NCBI RefSeq assembly: GCF_021245725.1
Contig: NZ_JAJGSX010000010.1
Span: 62,001 to 126,000 of the forward strand
Reading direction: 5' to 3'
Origin: Pseudonocardia sp. TRM90224
Lineage (GTDB): Bacteria; Actinomycetota; Actinomycetes; Mycobacteriales; Pseudonocardiaceae
DNA length: 64,000 nucleotides
A program made the position numbers and the translations under genes. The stretch's first letter is position 1. Every line of letters begins with the position of its first letter. The notes beneath the pieces are model-generated. The model did no database searches, was not told the DNA's origin, and worked only from the letters and a program-made list of their open reading frames with translations. Shown here in pieces: positions 52,770 through 61,189 of the stretch.

Positions 52770-54009
52770 GGTGCACCTCCACGTTCCCTGCACCCGTCTC
52801 GAGCACGAGCTGCAGCATCCGTCCTGACTTGACGCCGTCGGCGCCGAGGTCTTCCTTGATGTCGAGCTGCGATCCGGTGCCGGTCTGGCTCTGCCCGCCG
52901 AACTCGACGTTGCCCAGCCCCGCCTCCGCCTTGACCGACACGTCCGCGTTCTCCGGCAGCCGCACCGTGATCTCACCGGCGCCCAGCGACACGGTCGTCG
53001 GCACCGGTGCGGCGTCGCCGCCGGCAGGCACTGTGAGGTCGAGGTTGCGCAGGTCGAGCACCACTTCGCCGAACGGCCGCTCGTAGACCGGCTGCAGTTG
53101 CGCCACCGTCGTCGGCTCGATGACCAGCTCGGAGTAGCCCTCCTGCCAGCGCTCCAGCGGCGCTGACAGCGACGCCCAGGTCAGCGCGCCGATGATGAGC
53201 GCGAACGGGATCAGGCCCCGCCCCGACCGCACGAACGACCCGACGACCAGCCCCATGCCGATCACCGCGAGCGGCACCCCGAGCATCAGCGGCAGGTTGG
53301 CCGGGTTGAACGCACCGGCCAGCAGCAGCACGACCGCCGTCACCCCACCGGCGAGCAGCGCGAACCCGAGCGTCACCGAGGTCACCGGCAGCTTGCGGGT
53401 GACCGGGACGGGCGCCTGCGACGCGGGGCTCGGCTCAGGCAGGTCCCACGCGAAGGGGGCGGCGCCGAGCGGGTCCCACGCCGGCGGCACGGGCTGCACC
53501 GGCTCGTCGACGTGCGGCTCCTTCACCATCGACGGGCCCGACGACGCTGCCTGCGCGGCCGTCGGCGCGCCCGGGATCACCGTGGTCTGTGCTTCGCCGC
53601 CACCAGCGACGCCGCGGCTACCGCGGCTGCGGTGCAGGAGGTAGAGGATCCCGGCGATCGCGAGCAGCGGGAGGATGACGTCGGCGGTGCCGTTGAACAG
53701 CGAGCCGATGCTCACGATCGCCGCGATCGCGAGGGCGACCAGCATGAGCGCCCGCGGCGACTTCGTGTCCTGCGGCGCGGCCGGGTCGACCGGCTCGTCG
53801 GGCAGCAGGATCCAGCCCGCGATGTACAGCCCGGCACCGACGCCGAGGAACGCCGCCACCACGAAACCGACCCGGACCAGCACCGGGTCGATGTCGTAGC
53901 GCCTGGCGACGCCCGCCGCGACACCGGCGACCTGACGGTCCCGACGCGGCCGAGCAGGCCGCGTCTCCCACATCTCACGGAGCGTGCCCTGCACGTCGGT
54001 CGTGTTCAT
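52762..54009 (-). CDS. PspC-domain envelope-stress modulator, EsrI/LiaF-like
   Basis: 415 residues. The N-terminal PspC domain (RDRQVAGVAAGVARRYDIDP, then a LGVGAGLYIAGWILLPDEP helix) is followed by several membrane helices and a C-terminal LiaF/DUF4097-like beta-rich domain (LDLRNLDLTVPAGGD, ITVRLPENADVSVKAEAGLG). In Corynebacterium glutamicum a protein of this design, EsrI, restrains the adjacent EsrSR two-component system near guaA. Here it is divergent from a PspC-type histidine kinase and its regulator, the same layout. Confidence 0.85.
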   Translation of the reverse strand: MNTTDVQGTLREMWETRPARPRRDRQVAGVAAGVARRYDIDPVLVRVGFVVAAFLGVGAGLYIAGWILLPDEPVDPAAPQDTKSPRALMLVALAIAAIVSIGSLFNGTADVILPLLAIAGILYLLHRSRGSRGVAGGGEAQTTVIPGAPTAAQAASSGPSMVKEPHVDEPVQPVPPAWDPLGAAPFAWDLPEPSPASQAPVPVTRKLPVTSVTLGFALLAGGVTAVVLLLAGAFNPANLPLMLGVPLAVIGMGLVVGSFVRSGRGLIPFALIIGALTWASLSAPLERWQEGYSELVIEPTTVAQLQPVYERPFGEVVLDLRNLDLTVPAGGDAAPVPTTVSLGAGEITVRLPENADVSVKAEAGLGNVEFGGQSQTGTGSQLDIKEDLGADGVKSGRMLQLVLETGAGNVEVHRG

Positions 54010-54043
54010 GACGACAACATTGCTCCCGGTCCGGGCTGCCGAC

Positions 54044-54085
54044 CATCGGGGATCGCCCTCAGGTCACCCGGAGGTTTCCCCGATG
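54044..54085. promoter_or_regulatory. Inverted repeat between divergent envelope-stress genes
   Basis: CATCGGGGA (54044-54052) and TCCCCGATG (54077-54085) are exact reverse complements 24 bp apart, in the 108-bp spacer between the LiaF-like and kinase genes. It is a candidate operator of the adjacent response regulator; binding is inferred. Confidence 0.4.
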
Positions 54086-54117
54086 TCCCCCGTTGCATCG
54101 CGTGTGACCATGGAGGC

Positions 54118-55416
54118 GTGACACCACCGACCACACCCCCCACGCCGGCGGCCGTGCCCGCCGCGCCGCTGCTGCCTTCGGGCAGCCCGGCGCTGGTGCG
54201 GCGGCGCAGCGGGCGGTTCGTCGCCGGTGTTGCCGGCGGCGTTGCCGACCACCTCGGCGTGCAGGTCCTCTGGGTGCGCGCGGCGTTCGTCGTGCTGTGC
54301 GCCATCAGCGGAGCGGGCGCGCTCGCCTACGGCCTGCTCTGGATCTTCGTGCGGCAGGAGTCGAGCGAGGTCGCCCGCAAGCTCGGCAGGGCGGAGCGCC
54401 AGCAGGCGCTCGGCCTGGTCGCGCTCGGCATCGGCGCCGGGCTCGCCGCCGCGGCGCTGGGCAACTCCGTCGTCGGCTGGATCGTCGGCCCGCTCGGCGT
54501 GGCCGCTGTCGGCGCCGCCGTCGTCTGGCGGGAGGCCGACGAGGCGCAGCGCAGGCGTTGGACGCAGGGCGCACGTTCCGGGATGCTCGCCGGCGGCCGC
54601 ACCGCGCTGTGGCGGGTCGTCGCGGGCGCGGTGTTCGTCGCGATCGGCCTCGCCGTGTTCCTCGTGGGCAACCTGCAGCTGGGCCAGGTGCAGTTCGCGC
54701 TGCTCGCGGTGCTCGCCACGCTGGCCGGCGTCGCCGTCATCACGGTCCCGTGGTGGCTGAAGCTGGTGCGTGACCTCGGGGAGGAGCGCCGGGAGCGCAT
54801 CGTCGAGACCGAACGCGCCGAGATCGCCGCCCACCTGCACGACTCCGTGCTCCAGACGCTGGCGCTCATCCAGCGCCAGGCCGACCAGCCCCGCGAGGTC
54901 GTCCGGCTCGCCCGCGGGCAGGAGCGGGAGCTGCGGCACTGGCTGTACGGCCCCACCGGCTACGGACGCAGCGGCTCCGGCGATCCCGGCCTCGACGAAG
55001 GGCTCGCCGAGGCGCTGTCAAAGGCGGCCGCGGAGGTCGAGGACACCTACGCCATCGACGTCCGTCCCGTGCTCGTCGGTGACCGGCCCCTCGACGACGG
55101 CCTGCGCGCGCTCGTGCTGGCCGCCCGCGAGGCGATGGTCAACGCGGCGAAGCACGCCAAGGTCGGCGAGGTCAGCGTGTACGTCGAGGTCGAGCCGGCC
55201 GAGGTGCACGTGTTCGTGCGCGACCGCGGCGTCGGCTTCGACCCCGACACCGTGCCTGGCGACCGCCACGGGTTGGCCGACTCGATCCACGGGCGGATGG
55301 CGCGCCACGGCGGCTCGGTGCGCCTGCGCAGCTCACCCGGTGAGGGCACCGAGGTACACCTGCGGATGCCGGTAGCCGTGGCCGACCGGCAGAATCCGCA
55401 GGAAGCAACGTCATGA
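54118..55416 (+). CDS. Sensor histidine kinase with N-terminal PspC domain (EsrS-like)
   Basis: 432 residues. A PspC domain (about 25-85; RRRSGRFVAGVAGGVADHLG) and four or more membrane helices precede a HisKA_3 dimerisation domain with the phosphoacceptor His241 (AAHLHDSVLQTLALIQRQ) and a HATPase_c domain (AREAMVNAAKHA N-box, DRGVGFDP G1-box). It should sense cell-envelope stress. The GTG at 54118 has GGAGG almost abutting it, so the exact start is uncertain. The response regulator follows 13 bp later. Confidence 0.9.
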   Translation: MTPPTTPPTPAAVPAAPLLPSGSPALVRRRSGRFVAGVAGGVADHLGVQVLWVRAAFVVLCAISGAGALAYGLLWIFVRQESSEVARKLGRAERQQALGLVALGIGAGLAAAALGNSVVGWIVGPLGVAAVGAAVVWREADEAQRRRWTQGARSGMLAGGRTALWRVVAGAVFVAIGLAVFLVGNLQLGQVQFALLAVLATLAGVAVITVPWWLKLVRDLGEERRERIVETERAEIAAHLHDSVLQTLALIQRQADQPREVVRLARGQERELRHWLYGPTGYGRSGSGDPGLDEGLAEALSKAAAEVEDTYAIDVRPVLVGDRPLDDGLRALVLAAREAMVNAAKHAKVGEVSVYVEVEPAEVHVFVRDRGVGFDPDTVPGDRHGLADSIHGRMARHGGSVRLRSSPGEGTEVHLRMPVAVADRQNPQEATS

Positions 55417-55429
55417 CAGAGGCGGAACG

Positions 55430-56116
55430 ATGACAGAACCCGAATCGACGGAAGCCGGGTCGGACAGCCCGATCAAGGTCTTCCTGGTCGACGACCACGC
55501 GCTCTTCCGGTCCGGCGTGCGCGCCGAGCTGGAGCGGGGCATCCCCGACGTGACGGTGGTCGGTGAGGCGGGCTCGGTCGACGAGGCTGTTGCCGCGGTG
55601 CGGCACCTCCGTCCGGATGTCGTGCTGCTCGACGTGCACATGCCCGACGGCGGCGGTGCCGAGGTGCTCAGGCAGCTCCGACCGGAGCTGCCTGATGTGG
55701 TCTTCCTGGCCCTGAGCGTCTCTGACGCGGCCGAGGACGTCATCGCGGTCATCCGGGCCGGCGCGCGTGGTTACGTCACCAAGACGATCTCCGGGCGGGA
55801 GCTGGCCGATGCCGTGCGCCGGGTGCGGTCGGGCGACGCCGTGTTCTCGCCGCGCCTCGCGGGATTCGTTCTCGACGTCTTCTCCGACCGGCCCGGCGCC
55901 GCGCCGCCCGGCGACCCCGAGCTCGACCTGCTGACCCGCCGCGAGCGCGACGTGCTGCGGCTGCTGGCCCGCGGTTACGCCTACAAGGAGATCGCGGGGG
56001 AGCTGTTCATCTCGGTCAAGACCGTCGAGACGCACGTCTCGAGCGTTCTGCGCAAGACGCAGCTCTCGAACCGCTACGAGCTCTCCCGGTGGGCGTCCGA
56101 CCGGAGGCTCGTCTAG
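55430..56116 (+). CDS. NarL/LuxR-type response regulator (EsrR/LiaR-like)
   Basis: 228 residues. The receiver domain is complete: D21-D22, phosphoacceptor Asp68 (DVVLLDVHMPDGG) and a conserved lysine in GYVTKTIS. The LuxR helix-turn-helix (LTRRERDVLRLLARGYAYKE, then FISVKTVETHVSSVLRKTQL) is intact. It forms a pair with the kinase upstream and probably activates envelope-stress genes, including the divergent LiaF-like gene. A terminator follows directly. Confidence 0.93.
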   Translation: MTEPESTEAGSDSPIKVFLVDDHALFRSGVRAELERGIPDVTVVGEAGSVDEAVAAVRHLRPDVVLLDVHMPDGGGAEVLRQLRPELPDVVFLALSVSDAAEDVIAVIRAGARGYVTKTISGRELADAVRRVRSGDAVFSPRLAGFVLDVFSDRPGAAPPGDPELDLLTRRERDVLRLLARGYAYKEIAGELFISVKTVETHVSSVLRKTQLSNRYELSRWASDRRLV

Positions 56117-56131
56117 GGCCGGTGAACGACG

Positions 56132-56164
56132 ACAGCCCCGGCGCGATCACCGCGCCGGGGCTGT
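56132..56164. terminator. Terminator between response regulator and low-complexity protein
   Basis: ACAGCCCCGGCGCG (56132-56145) pairs perfectly with CGCGCCGGGGCTGT (56151-56164). It serves the convergent genes on both sides. Confidence 0.8.
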
Positions 56165-56179
56165 TCGTTCGTGTTCGGC

Positions 56180-57436
56180 TCAGCCGAGCAGACCGCCGAG
56201 GGTCTTGCCGACACCGCTGAGCAGGCCGCCGCCGCCACCACCGCCACCGCCGGAGTCGCCGCCGTTGTCCGACCCGCCGGAGTCGTTCGACTCGTCGGAG
56301 CCGCCGTTGTCGGAGTCGCCCCCGTCGGAGTCGCTGCTCTCACTGCGGGAATCGCTGTCGTCGCTGTCGTTCGACGTCTGGGGAGCGGACGTCGAACCGT
56401 CGTCGAACAGCAGGTTGGTGACCGGCGAGAGCAGGCCACCGTTCGAGCTCTTCTTCGCGGCCGGTGCCGCCGCCTGCACGTCGGGAGCGTTGTCCCCACC
56501 GTTGGCGTTCTCGTTGCCGGAGCCGCCGTCGTCGTTGCCGACGAGCGCGTTGAGGGTGCTGCCCAGGCCGTCGGTGACGTTGGTGACGGTGTTGCCGAGG
56601 GTCTCGACCACACCGCCGTTCTCCTCGGTGCCGCCGCCGCTTCCGCCGTCGCTGTTGTTCGCGCCACCCGCCGCAGCTGCCGACTGGCTACCGCCGCCAC
56701 CCGTGCTGCCGTTGTCGCCGGCGTTGTTGCTGGGCGGGGTGGTCGAGCCGCCGTCGTCGCGACTGCCGCTGTCGGCAACCGGGCCCTGCGGGACGCCGGC
56801 CTGGATGCTGGGGAATGCGACGGGCGTCCAGCGGGTGGGCGGCGCGGTGCCGGGGTCGAGCGCGTTGGTCGGTGCCTCGGGCGGGAGCACGTTGTTGGTC
56901 GGCCCGTCGTCGAGGATGCCCTGGCCGGGGTAGTTGCCGTCGGTGCCGCCCAGCGCTTCGTTGTTGCTGGTGGTCGTCGGGCTGGCGATCATGGAGACGC
57001 CGAAGACCGAGCCGGCGGCGAGCAGCGTGCCGGCCGCGACCGCGCCGCGGCGCAGGTTCACGCGGTTGGTCAGCGTGCTGGCCAGCGGGCTCTTCGCCGG
57101 CTTGCGGTCCTTCGGCTCGCTCACCTTCGCGGTGAGCTGGGTCGGCGCGTCCTGCTCGGGCGCTGCCGCGGCGGGCGCCGCCTTCTTTGCGCTGCCCTTC
57201 GAGGGTGCGCTCCTGACCGGCGTGCTCTGGGCCGCCTGGCCCTTCGGCGGGGTGAGGCCCTCACGCTCGAGGAGGCTGCTCACGGTGACCACCGGAGCGG
57301 GCACGGTGGCGGGCTCCTCGTCGTGGTCGTGCGTGGCCTGCGCGGGAACCCGTGGGTTGCGGTTCAGCAGGTCGGCAACGGTGAGCACACCTGCTGGTGC
57401 CACGCGTGGTCCACCTCGAGACACCATCTGAGCCAC
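56180..57436 (-). CDS. Low-complexity Gly/Ser/Asp-rich membrane-anchored protein
   Basis: 418 residues, no known family. The GTG at 57436 has GGAGG 9 nt upstream; an ATG at 57427 is also in frame. The N-terminal cytosolic part carries two related short motifs, VLTVADLLNRNPRVPA and VVTVSSLLEREGLTPP, then a basic segment and one membrane helix (RGAVAAGTLLAAGSVFGVSM, residues about 132-151). The exported part is Pro/Asn/Gly-rich and ends in long Asp/Ser/Gly runs, a poly-Gly stretch and GLLSGVGKTLGGLLG, which may be amphipathic. A cell-surface or wall-related role is likely but unproven. Confidence 0.75.
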   Translation of the reverse strand: MAQMVSRGGPRVAPAGVLTVADLLNRNPRVPAQATHDHDEEPATVPAPVVTVSSLLEREGLTPPKGQAAQSTPVRSAPSKGSAKKAAPAAAAPEQDAPTQLTAKVSEPKDRKPAKSPLASTLTNRVNLRRGAVAAGTLLAAGSVFGVSMIASPTTTSNNEALGGTDGNYPGQGILDDGPTNNVLPPEAPTNALDPGTAPPTRWTPVAFPSIQAGVPQGPVADSGSRDDGGSTTPPSNNAGDNGSTGGGGSQSAAAAGGANNSDGGSGGGTEENGGVVETLGNTVTNVTDGLGSTLNALVGNDDGGSGNENANGGDNAPDVQAAAPAAKKSSNGGLLSPVTNLLFDDGSTSAPQTSNDSDDSDSRSESSDSDGGDSDNGGSDESNDSGGSDNGGDSGGGGGGGGGLLSGVGKTLGGLLG

Positions 57437-57785
57437 GGTGTGGGTCCTCCCTAGGAGTGAACGGACGAGCAAATGTCTACCGGATGCGCAACAGACACAC
57501 CAAGTGTCATTCGTCCGCTGAGCGTGCTTCACTCGGTTGGAGTATTGCCGCTCATCGATCGTGACCGACCGTTCACCTCGTTCGGGTGGGGTTGCATCGG
57601 GTCGGTGAACACGCTCTCACCAGGGTGAACGCGCCACTCGGACCCGTCGAGAAGTAGCAAGTATGGCTTTATCCCGTGTCCCGGCCGAGCACGCTCCGAA
57701 ATGAATCCGGACCGTGGTGCGGGGCAGCTTATGATCAATTGCCGCGGAGCGCAGCGCGGGGCCGCGACTTCCGCTCGGCGCCCGC
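57437..57785 (-). other. Upstream region of the low-complexity protein gene
   Basis: 349 bp without a gene, noticeably richer in A/T than its neighbours. GACAC-N5-GTGTC lies at 57494-57508. It should contain the promoter of the gene at 56180-57436, but no clear -35/-10 pair was found. Confidence 0.45.
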
Positions 57786-58100
57786 TCAGGGTTCGCTGCG
57801 GAAGTGCGAGCGCGTGGAGTCGAGCGCCATCTTCGCCGCGACGCCAGCGCCACCGCCGAGCACCAGCCCGAGCACGTCGGGGAAGCCGCTGCCGGCCGTG
57901 AGCAGCATCCCGACGGCCGCGACCGCAGCGGTGCCGCCGGCGACCGCCCACCTGCCCTTGACGTAGTCGGTGGTCGCTGCGCCGGAGATGCCTCTCCGGT
58001 GTGCGGCGTTGTTCAGCATCGTCAGATAACCGACGTGCCCCAACGCGACGAGCAGGCCGACGAGCGCCACCACGCCCGCGACGATCCCGAACACATCCAT
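57786..58100 (-). CDS. Small membrane protein of unknown function
   Basis: 104 residues with three hydrophobic segments (FGIVAGVVALVGLLVALGHV, WAVAGGTAAVAAVGMLLTAG, VLGLVLGGGAGVAAKMAL). The ATG at 58100 has GGAG very close. No domain is recognised. It lies between the low-complexity protein and chorismate mutase on the same strand. Confidence 0.7.
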   Translation of the reverse strand: MDVFGIVAGVVALVGLLVALGHVGYLTMLNNAAHRRGISGAATTDYVKGRWAVAGGTAAVAAVGMLLTAGSGFPDVLGLVLGGGAGVAAKMALDSTRSHFRSEP

Positions 58101-58145
58101 GACTCCAGAGTGCCACGCCGGGAGGGGGTGGTGGGGCGTACTCCC

Positions 58146-58451
58146 TCAGCGTGTGCCCAGCCGGCCCCGCCCGAGGCGGAGCAGGATCATCCCCAGCTCA
58201 CGCCCCTCTTCGCCGAGATCGCGGAAGCGGGTGAGCACGGCCATCTCGCGGCTGTAGACGATGCGCGGCCCGCCGGCGGCCATCCGCGCCCTCCCGATGC
58301 GTCGCGACACCTCGGTGCGGCGCTGGATGAGCCGCAGGATCTCGCTGTCGAGGTGGTCGATCTCCTCGCGCAGCTGCGGGATCTCGGCGTCGGACGGGAC
58401 GTCGGTCGCCGGCGCGCTCTCGCCTGTTGTCTCGCCTGTGGTCACGGTCAC
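58146..58451 (-). CDS. AroQ-type chorismate mutase
   Basis: 101 residues. The AroQ helical motif (IPQLREEIDHLDSEILRLIQ, then RRTEVSRRIGRARMAAGGPR, VYSREMAVLTRF) matches the small intracellular actinobacterial chorismate mutases (Rv0948c type), which convert chorismate to prephenate and are activated by complex formation with DAHP synthase. The ATG-less start is the GTG at 58451, with AGGAGGAG just upstream; a GTG at 58445 is also possible. It is divergent from the helicase gene, as in mycobacteria. Confidence 0.9.
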   Translation of the reverse strand: MTVTTGETTGESAPATDVPSDAEIPQLREEIDHLDSEILRLIQRRTEVSRRIGRARMAAGGPRIVYSREMAVLTRFRDLGEEGRELGMILLRLGRGRLGTR

Positions 58452-58491
58452 GGTCTCCTCCTGTGCCCCGCTCCGGCCCCGTGACGCGAGA

Positions 58492-58521
58492 ACGCCCCGG
58501 GTCCTGAGGACTCCGGGGCGT
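58492..58521. other. Hairpin in the chorismate mutase/helicase divergent spacer
   Basis: ACGCCCCGG (58492-58500) pairs with CCGGGGCGT (58513-58521) around an inner GTCC/GGAC pairing. It lies upstream of both divergent genes, so it is more likely a leader structure or insulator than an ordinary terminator. Confidence 0.5.
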
Positions 58522-58593
58522 CGAATCGGGCTGGTCGTCAGCCGTAGACGGGAACCGGTGTCCGGTACCCGTAAAAAAATCGGCTGGTGATCA

Positions 58594-58616
58594 GTGGCAC
58601 GCGGCAAGTGTGCCAC
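58594..58616. promoter_or_regulatory. Palindrome upstream of the helicase gene
   Basis: GTGGCAC-N9-GTGCCAC is a perfect inverted repeat 43 bp before the helicase start. It looks like a regulator binding site, but it does not match the actinobacterial LexA box. Confidence 0.4.
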
Positions 58617-58642
58617 AGCGCGGCGTTGTCGGGGAGCGGCGG

Positions 58643-58648
58643 TACCCT
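58643..58648 (+). promoter_or_regulatory. -10 box TACCCT of the helicase gene
   Basis: TACCCT lies 10 nt before the ATG at 58659, giving an almost leaderless transcript. No -35 consensus is seen. Confidence 0.4.
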
Positions 58649-58658
58649 TTCGAACACG

Positions 58659-60995
58659 ATGAGCGCGCTGTTCGAACTGCCTACGCACACACCCGTCACA
58701 CCACGCACCGACCGGGGCGCGGCGCTGCTGGAGGGGCTCAACCCACGGCAACGGGAGGCGGTGGTGCACGCCGGCTCCCCGCTGCTGATCGTCGCGGGCG
58801 CCGGCTCCGGCAAGACCAGGGTGCTGACCCACCGGATCGCGTGGCTGCTCGCCGAGCGCGACGTGCACCCCGGCCAGATCATGTCGATCACCTTCACCAA
58901 CAAGGCCGCGGCCGAGATGAAGGAGCGGGTCGACGCGCTCGTCGGCCGGCGGGCCAACGCCATGTGGGTCTCGACGTTCCACTCGATGTGCGTGCGGATC
59001 CTGCGGCGCGAGGCGAAGCACTTCGGGGTGCGCTCGGCGTTCTCGGTGTACGACGCCGACGACACCCGCAGGCTGATCGGCCTCGTCGCGCGCGACCTCG
59101 AGCTCGACCCGAAGAAGTTCGCGGCCCGCGGTATCGCGGCGCAGGTGTCGAACCTCAAGAACGAGCTGCTCACCGCGGCCGACGCCGCCGAGCGCGCCAC
59201 CAACGAGTACGAGCGCAAGGTCGCCGACGTCTACGCGGTCTACCAGTCGCGGCTGCGCACGGCCAACGCCTTCGACTTCGACGACCTGATCATGGAGACG
59301 GTGTCGCTGCTGCAGCGGCTGCCGGCCGTCGCCGAGTACTACCGCCGCCGCTTCCGCCACGTGCTGGTCGACGAGTACCAGGACACCAACCACGCGCAGT
59401 ACGCGCTGGTCCGCGAGCTGGTGGCGCCCGCCGTGCCCGATGCCGAGCCGGCCGAGCTGTGCGTGGTGGGCGACTCCGACCAGTCGATCTACGCGTTCCG
59501 CGGCGCGAACATCCGCAACATCATCGAGTTCGAGCAGGACTTCCCGAACGCGCACACGATCCTGCTCGAGCAGAACTACCGGTCCACGCAGACGATCCTC
59601 TCCGCCGCCAACGCCGTGATCGCGCGCAACCCCGACCGTCGCGACAAGCGGCTGTGGTCGGAGCAGGGCGACGGCGAGAAGGCGGTCGGGTACGTCGCCG
59701 ACAACGAGCACGACGAGGCCGCGTTCGTCGCGAGCGAGATCGACCGGCTCGTGGATTCCGGCGATTTCCGCAACTCCGACGTCGCGGTGTTCTACCGCAC
59801 CAACTCGCAGTCGCGTGTGTTCGAGGACGTGTTCATGCGGGTCGGCCTGCCCTACAAGGTCGTCGGCGGGGTGCGGTTCTACGAGCGGCGCGAGGTGCGC
59901 GACGCGCTCGCGTACCTGCGCGTGCTGTCCAACCCGGAGGACACAGTCAGCCTCCGGCGCATCCTCAACGTGCCCAAGCGCGGCATCGGCGACCGTGCGG
60001 AGGAGCTCGTCGCGACCTTCGCCGATCGTGAGCGCATCTCGTTCAACGCGGCGCTGCGGATCGCGGCCGAGCAGCCGGAGCGACTGCCCGGGCTGGTCAC
60101 GCGGTCGCAGCGGTGCATCGCGGGGTTCGTCCAGCTGCTCGACGAGCTCGCCGAGCTGGTCGAGCGCGACGAGCCGACCCCGGAGATCCTCGAGGCGATC
60201 TACGCGCGCACCGGCTACACCGCGGAGCTGGAGGCGAGCGACGACCCGCAGGACGGCTCCCGCCTGGAGAACCTCGCCGAGCTCGTCACCGTCGCGCGCG
60301 AGTTCGCCGGCGACGCCGCCGTCGCCGATCTCGACGATTCCGACGTCGAGGTGGGCGCGCCGGCTCCCGGCTCGCTGGCGGCGTTCCTCGAACGGGTGGC
60401 GCTGGTCGCCGATGCCGACTCGATCCCCGACAACGACTCCGGCATGGTCACGCTGATGACCCTGCACACGGCGAAGGGGCTGGAATTCCCCGTCGTGTTC
60501 CTCACCGGGTGGGAGGACGGCGTCTTCCCGCACATGCGCGCGATGGGCGACCCCGCCGAGCTGGCCGAGGAGCGTCGGCTGGCGTACGTCGGGATCACCC
60601 GCGCCCGGCAGCGGCTCTACCTGTCGCGGGCGATGATCCGTTCGTCGTTCGGGCAGCCCAACGCCAACCCGGCCTCGCGGTTCCTCGCCGAGGTGCCCAA
60701 GGAGCTCGTCGAGTGGCGCCGGGCCGAGCCGGAACGCTCGGCTCCGGTCGGCCGCTTCGGCTTCGGCAAGCGCCCAGGCGCTACCGACCGCGGCAACTGG
60801 AACGTGCCGAAGGCGAGCATGCAGCCGTCGCTCTCGCTCGACGTCGGCGACCGCGTCAGCCACGACAAGTACGGCCTCGGCACCGTCATCGCCTCCGACG
60901 GCGCCGGCGTGCGCGCCACCGTCACCATCGACTTCGGCAGCGCCGGCACGGTCCGGCTGATGCTCATCGGTGGCGTGCCGCTCCAGAAGCTCTGA
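58659..60995 (+). CDS. pcrA: ATP-dependent DNA helicase UvrD1/PcrA
   Basis: 778 residues, a superfamily 1A helicase. Motif I is VAGAGSGKTRVLTHR, motif II VLVDEYQDTNHAQYAL, motif III VGDSDQSIYAFRGA, motif IV LEQNYRST, motif V VTLMTLHTAKGLEFPVVFLT and motif VI VGITRARQRLYLSR. The C-terminal Tudor-like domain (LDVGDRVSHDKYGLGTVIAS), which contacts RNA polymerase or Ku in relatives, is present. It functions in nucleotide-excision repair and transcription-coupled processes. The ATG at 58659 is set by homology and the -10 box. Confidence 0.96.
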   Translation: MSALFELPTHTPVTPRTDRGAALLEGLNPRQREAVVHAGSPLLIVAGAGSGKTRVLTHRIAWLLAERDVHPGQIMSITFTNKAAAEMKERVDALVGRRANAMWVSTFHSMCVRILRREAKHFGVRSAFSVYDADDTRRLIGLVARDLELDPKKFAARGIAAQVSNLKNELLTAADAAERATNEYERKVADVYAVYQSRLRTANAFDFDDLIMETVSLLQRLPAVAEYYRRRFRHVLVDEYQDTNHAQYALVRELVAPAVPDAEPAELCVVGDSDQSIYAFRGANIRNIIEFEQDFPNAHTILLEQNYRSTQTILSAANAVIARNPDRRDKRLWSEQGDGEKAVGYVADNEHDEAAFVASEIDRLVDSGDFRNSDVAVFYRTNSQSRVFEDVFMRVGLPYKVVGGVRFYERREVRDALAYLRVLSNPEDTVSLRRILNVPKRGIGDRAEELVATFADRERISFNAALRIAAEQPERLPGLVTRSQRCIAGFVQLLDELAELVERDEPTPEILEAIYARTGYTAELEASDDPQDGSRLENLAELVTVAREFAGDAAVADLDDSDVEVGAPAPGSLAAFLERVALVADADSIPDNDSGMVTLMTLHTAKGLEFPVVFLTGWEDGVFPHMRAMGDPAELAEERRLAYVGITRARQRLYLSRAMIRSSFGQPNANPASRFLAEVPKELVEWRRAEPERSAPVGRFGFGKRPGATDRGNWNVPKASMQPSLSLDVGDRVSHDKYGLGTVIASDGAGVRATVTIDFGSAGTVRLMLIGGVPLQKL

Positions 60996-61189
60996 GCAAA
61001 GTCGGTCGTGGCCGCTGGAAGCCCACCTGCTGGCGGTCCACACGGCGGATCACCTCGGCCATTGCCGCTGCTGCCGCCTTGATCGCTGGCCGTGCACGCT
61101 GTGGGGAGTCGCCGATCGAGCTCGGCGGTTGACCGGCACGGAGCCGGGGTGAGCTCGTGGCCGCGGATCCGGCGGATCTGGCAGAGCGG

